This document shows, piece by piece, positions 60,803 to 64,000 of a stretch of 64,000 nt of DNA; positions within the stretch are counted from its first letter, which is position 1, and each line of letters begins with the position of its first letter. The translations under genes were made by a program, and so were the position numbers. The stretch comes from an uncultured Clostridium sp. (GTDB lineage: Bacteria; Bacillota; Clostridia; Lachnospirales; Lachnospiraceae), in contig CALAAS010000054.1 in NCBI GenBank assembly GCA_937885015.1, positions 1-64,000 of the forward strand. Reading direction: 5' to 3'. The notes under the pieces were generated by a model. That model was not told the origin of the DNA. It did not search any database and saw nothing but the letters and a program-made list of their open reading frames with translations.

Positions 60803-62665
60803 CTAATCCAACTCTGTCATACCCGTGTATAGCTCGTAATACCGCCCCCGTTCCCGGAGCAGGTCTTCATGATCCCCTCTCTCTATAATCTTCCCGTGCT
60901 CCAGCACCATAATCGCGTTGGCATTGCGGACTGTGGACAGCCGATGTGCGATCACCAGCGTCGTCCGGTTCTGCATCAGCCGGTCCATTCCATGTTCAAT
61001 GTGTTTCTCGGTCCGGGTATCCACAGAACTGGTAGCCTCGTCCAAAATCAAAATCGGAGCTTTGGACACCGCGGCCCTGGCAATGTTCAGGAGCTGACGC
61101 TGGCCCTGGCTTAAATTAGCTCCATCTCCCTCCAGCATCGTATCATAACCTGCCGGAAGACGCATGATAAAGGAATGAGCTGAAGCCGTTTTTGCGGCTT
61201 CCACCACCTCCTCATCTGTGGCGTCCAGCCGACCATACCGGATATTTTCCCGCACTGTTCCCGTAAACAGATGGGTATCCTGAAGCACCATGGCTATATT
61301 TTTCCGAAGAAAATCCCGTTTCATGCGGCGTACATCCACGCCGTCAATCGTAATGGATCCTTCCTGAATATCATAAAATCGGTTGATCAGGTTCGTGATC
61401 GTCGTCTTTCCAGCGCCCGTGGAACCCACAAAGGCAATTTTCTGCCCCGGCTTTGCGTAAAGGCTCACATCCCGGAGGATTACCTGCCCCGGCTCATAGC
61501 CAAAGGTCACATGGCTTAAGACTACCTCGCCGCGGATTGGTTCTCCGGATACTGCATCCGGCGCATCCGCCGCCTCCGGCTCAGCATCCATCAGGGCAAA
61601 CACCCGCTCCGCACCGGCCAGCGCGGAAAACACATTGCTGACCTGCATGGAAATCTCATTGATCGGGCGGGAAAAGTGCCTGGAAAAATTGAGAAATACC
61701 GTAAGGCCGCCCACATCAAAATTTCGAAACACGCAGAACAGGCCGCCAATGCAGGCGGTCAGCGCATAGTTGACCTGGCTCAGATTATTCATAACCGGCC
61801 CCATCACACCTCCGAAAAACTGCGCCCGAATCTGTTTTTCCCGCAGATCCTGATTCAGCCATCCGAATTCCTCTTTTGCAGTCTCTTCATGGTTAAATAC
61901 CTTTACCACTTTCTGCCCCTGGATTGTCTCTTCAATATAACCATTCAGCGCCCCCAGCGCTGACTGCTGCTCCGAAAAAAAGCTCCGGCTTCTGGCTGCC
62001 ACAAAGCCGCCGGCTTTCATCATCAGCGGAATCATCAACAGGGTAATAGCCGTCAGCCACACGTTTGTATAGAGCATAAGAAACAGCGTTCCCACAATGC
62101 TAAGAGCTCCTGAAAAGAGCTGAATCAAAGTACTGCTCAGCATATTTCCGATGGTATCCACATCATTGGTAAACCGGCTCATCAGATCTCCGTTGCTGTT
62201 GGTGTCATAAAACCGCAGCGGCAGCTTCTGCATTCTCGAAAAGAGTTCCCCGCGAATCCGCAGCAGCGCATTCTGGGCAATGGTCAGCATGATCCGGGAC
62301 TGGATATAGCTGGCCGCCACGCTGAGAAAATACACAATTCCCATGACAATCAGAGCCCGCATTAAACCGGCACTGTCTCCGGAACGTCCATCCGGCGGCA
62401 CAATATAGCGATTGATGATGGGCCGCAGCATGTAGGCTCCCGCCAGGTTTGTTGCCGTTCCCACAATCACGCAAAGAAAGGCAGCGGCCATTCCCAGCCT
62501 GTCTTTTTCCAGATATCCCATCAGGCGACGCACCGTCTCCCGGCTGTTTTTCGGCTTTCCTCCCCCACCGCTTCCGTGGCGCCCCGGTCCATGACGCCGC
62601 CTGGGGGCAGAGGCCACACGGTTTCCATACCGTCTCTTTAAACTGGCAATTCGTTTCTCGTCCAT
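60803..62665 (-). CDS. ABC exporter subunit (membrane + ATPase), catalytically complete
   Basis: A 620-residue half transporter. A basic Gly/Arg-rich N-terminus precedes six membrane segments (about 60-345) and an ABC ATPase domain (about 380-610). Walker A is VGSTGAGKTT, the signature LSQGQRQLLNIARA, Walker B ILILDEATSSVD with the catalytic Glu, and the H-loop VIAHRLSTV. It overlaps the upstream half transporter by 28 bp. It pairs with that subunit to form a heterodimeric multidrug- or lipid-type exporter. Confidence 0.92.
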   Translation of the reverse strand: MDEKRIASLKRRYGNRVASAPRRRHGPGRHGSGGGGKPKNSRETVRRLMGYLEKDRLGMAAAFLCVIVGTATNLAGAYMLRPIINRYIVPPDGRSGDSAGLMRALIVMGIVYFLSVAASYIQSRIMLTIAQNALLRIRGELFSRMQKLPLRFYDTNSNGDLMSRFTNDVDTIGNMLSSTLIQLFSGALSIVGTLFLMLYTNVWLTAITLLMIPLMMKAGGFVAARSRSFFSEQQSALGALNGYIEETIQGQKVVKVFNHEETAKEEFGWLNQDLREKQIRAQFFGGVMGPVMNNLSQVNYALTACIGGLFCVFRNFDVGGLTVFLNFSRHFSRPINEISMQVSNVFSALAGAERVFALMDAEPEAADAPDAVSGEPIRGEVVLSHVTFGYEPGQVILRDVSLYAKPGQKIAFVGSTGAGKTTITNLINRFYDIQEGSITIDGVDVRRMKRDFLRKNIAMVLQDTHLFTGTVRENIRYGRLDATDEEVVEAAKTASAHSFIMRLPAGYDTMLEGDGANLSQGQRQLLNIARAAVSKAPILILDEATSSVDTRTEKHIEHGMDRLMQNRTTLVIAHRLSTVRNANAIMVLEHGKIIERGDHEDLLRERGRYYELYTGMTELD

Positions 62666-63999
62666 GCTTCCTCCGCCTCCTTCCCATACTGTGTCTCATA
62701 AATTTCCCGATAAGCCTCACATTCCTTCAAAAGCTCCTGATGCGATCCGAGACCAATCAGCCGTCCGTCCTCCAGCACGGCAATGCGGTCTGCATCCTCC
62801 ACGGAACTGATGCGCTGGGCAATGATAAATTTTGTGGTATCCCTCAAATCCTCCCGGAAAGCCTGTCGGATCGCCGCCTCTGTGGCCGTATCCACCGCGC
62901 TGGTGCTGTCATCCAAAATCAGTATCTTTGGTTTCTTTAAAATCGCTCTGGCAATGCAGAGGCGCTGTTTCTGTCCTCCGGATACATTGACGCCTCCCTG
63001 TCCCATTTCCGTCTCATACCCGGATGAAAAGGACGTCACAAATCCGTCCGCCTGGGCATACCCGGCTGCCCGACGAATTTCCTCCTCGGAAGCCTCTTCA
63101 TTTCCCCACCGAAGATTCTCCGCAATCGTTCCGGAAAACAAAACGTTTTTCTGAAGCACCATGGACACGCCATCCCGCAGATTTTTCAAAGAATAATCCC
63201 GCACATCCACACCATCCACCAGAACACGCCCCCCAGTTACATCGTAAAGCCTGGGAATCAGCTGCACCAGAGACGTCTTTCCGCTGCCTGTGGAACCGAC
63301 GATCCCGATGGTCTCCCCGGGACTGGCCGTAAGCGTTATATGGGACAAAACCGCTTCTCCTCCCGGCTCATAAGAAAAAGAGACATCCTGAAACTCCACC
63401 TGCCCTTTAAGCACTGGCCGGTCAGGAAACGCTGCCATTTCATCCGTCAAATCCAGCGGCTCATTCATCACCTGATCAATCCGCCGGATCGAGGCCACAG
63501 AACGAGAACTCTGCAAAAACACCATGGACAGCATCATCAGGGACATCAGAATCTGCACAATATAGGTGGTAAAGGCCGTCAAATCTCCCACTTCCATCCC
63601 GCCGGCAATGATAATATTTCCGCCGCACCAGACAACCGCCAGTGTCGTCGCATTCATGGCCAGCATCATAACCGGCATGGTAGCAATGACGATTCGAAGC
63701 GCCGCCAGACTGCTGTCCATCAGCTCCCGGTTCATACCTGCAAACCGTTCCTCCTCGTACTCCTCCCGGACAAACGATTTTACCACCCGGACATTGGTCA
63801 GAACCTCCTGAATTCCGTTATTCAAGGTATCCAGCTTTTTTTGCATCCACTCAAACCTCGGATAGGCGCTAATCAGAATCCAGGCAATCGCCGCCGCCAA
63901 CAGGGGAATCACAATCAAAATAATAACTGCCAGGCGCGCATTCATCAGAAATGCCATAATCAGAGCCCCAAAAAGCATTCCTGGGGCCCGCAACATCAT
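62638..63999 (-). CDS. ABC exporter subunit with degenerate ATPase site (partial, cut by window)
   Basis: The visible 453 residues are the C-terminal part of a half transporter; the 5' end and first helices lie beyond 64000. Membrane helices and the LMMLSMVFLQSSRSVASI segment precede the ATPase domain. Walker A is VGSTGSGKTS, the signature VSGGQKQRLCIARA, and Walker B ILILDDSTSAVD, where Asp replaces the catalytic Glu. The H-loop reads IIAQRISSV, Gln for His. This is the pattern of the non-consensus subunit in heterodimeric exporters, where the partner hydrolyses ATP. Confidence 0.9.
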   Translation of the reverse strand: MMLRAPGMLFGALIMAFLMNARLAVIILIVIPLLAAAIAWILISAYPRFEWMQKKLDTLNNGIQEVLTNVRVVKSFVREEYEEERFAGMNRELMDSSLAALRIVIATMPVMMLAMNATTLAVVWCGGNIIIAGGMEVGDLTAFTTYIVQILMSLMMLSMVFLQSSRSVASIRRIDQVMNEPLDLTDEMAAFPDRPVLKGQVEFQDVSFSYEPGGEAVLSHITLTASPGETIGIVGSTGSGKTSLVQLIPRLYDVTGGRVLVDGVDVRDYSLKNLRDGVSMVLQKNVLFSGTIAENLRWGNEEASEEEIRRAAGYAQADGFVTSFSSGYETEMGQGGVNVSGGQKQRLCIARAILKKPKILILDDSTSAVDTATEAAIRQAFREDLRDTTKFIIAQRISSVEDADRIAVLEDGRLIGLGSHQELLKECEAYREIYETQYGKEAEEAWTRNELPV

Positions 64000-64000
64000 G

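Overview
The window looks like the chromosome of an endospore-forming, low-to-mid GC Firmicute of the class Clostridia, most likely Lachnospiraceae. Pointers are the sporulation genes (spoIID, a spoIIQ-like gene, spoIIAA-spoIIAB-sigF, spoVAA-AE), T-box and lysine riboswitch leaders, a meso-diaminopimelate dehydrogenase next to dapA/dapB, three proteins with choline/cell-wall-binding repeats, and a DUF6472-type Cys protein. Genus and species cannot be fixed from the sequence alone. Almost everything reads as core chromosome; no phage, integrase, transposase, CRISPR array or rRNA was seen.

Layout. 1-460: a tRNA-Gly with its own promoter. 460-4216 (minus): a CBS protein, a LUD protein, and the forespore-engulfment pair spoIID/spoIIQ-like. 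3659-10279 (minus): a T-box-controlled operon ileS-glgP-hypothetical, divergent from pncB (plus). 11916-18658 (minus): a rex-acpS-nnr-alr-mazF cluster, then a CNNM transporter and yebC behind their own promoters. 18701-22462: an ABC-F ATPase, a cell-wall-binding protein and a 63-residue membrane protein. 22526-29487 (minus): purA, lysR, purB, two small envelope proteins, then dapB/dapA behind a lysine riboswitch and a CobO-like ATPase. 29644-33285 (minus): an SSB-like protein with two OB folds, typA and an IMPACT protein, with a 155-bp palindromic element between the last two. 33538-36252 (plus): a class A penicillin-binding protein. 36282-41060 (minus): spoIIAA-spoIIAB-sigF-(55-residue ORF)-spoVAA-AB-AC-AD-AE. 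41320-44429 (minus): folC, a 51-residue acidic ORF and a TPR membrane protein. 44495-50938 (minus): a large secreted coiled-coil protein with an MMPL permease, a wall-binding CAP-like protein and a cytidylate-kinase-like protein, divergent from a TetR regulator. 51880-55993 (minus): a T-box(Val)-led operon DUF6472-lipoprotein-valS. 56023-64000: a DUF362 ferredoxin (plus), then a wall-anchored D,D-carboxypeptidase, a YbaK deacylase, ddh, a Cro/C1 regulator and a heterodimeric ABC exporter cut by the window end.

Several genes are linked by peptidoglycan: alr supplies D-Ala; dapA, dapB and ddh supply meso-DAP and lysine; the class A PBP polymerises; the S11 carboxypeptidase trims; and SpoIID/SpoIIQ act at engulfment. 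Two aminoacyl-tRNA synthetase operons (ileS, valS) sense their own uncharged tRNA.

The less ordinary signals are: a multi-hairpin repeat family placed directly after intrinsic terminators at three loci; a separate MITE-like element; a long hairpin at the predicted 5' end of the folC mRNA; two unlisted small ORFs inside the sigF and folC operons; and the coiled-coil/MMPL pair. None can be called a new system from sequence alone; the repeat family and the coiled-coil/MMPL locus are the best candidates for follow-up.
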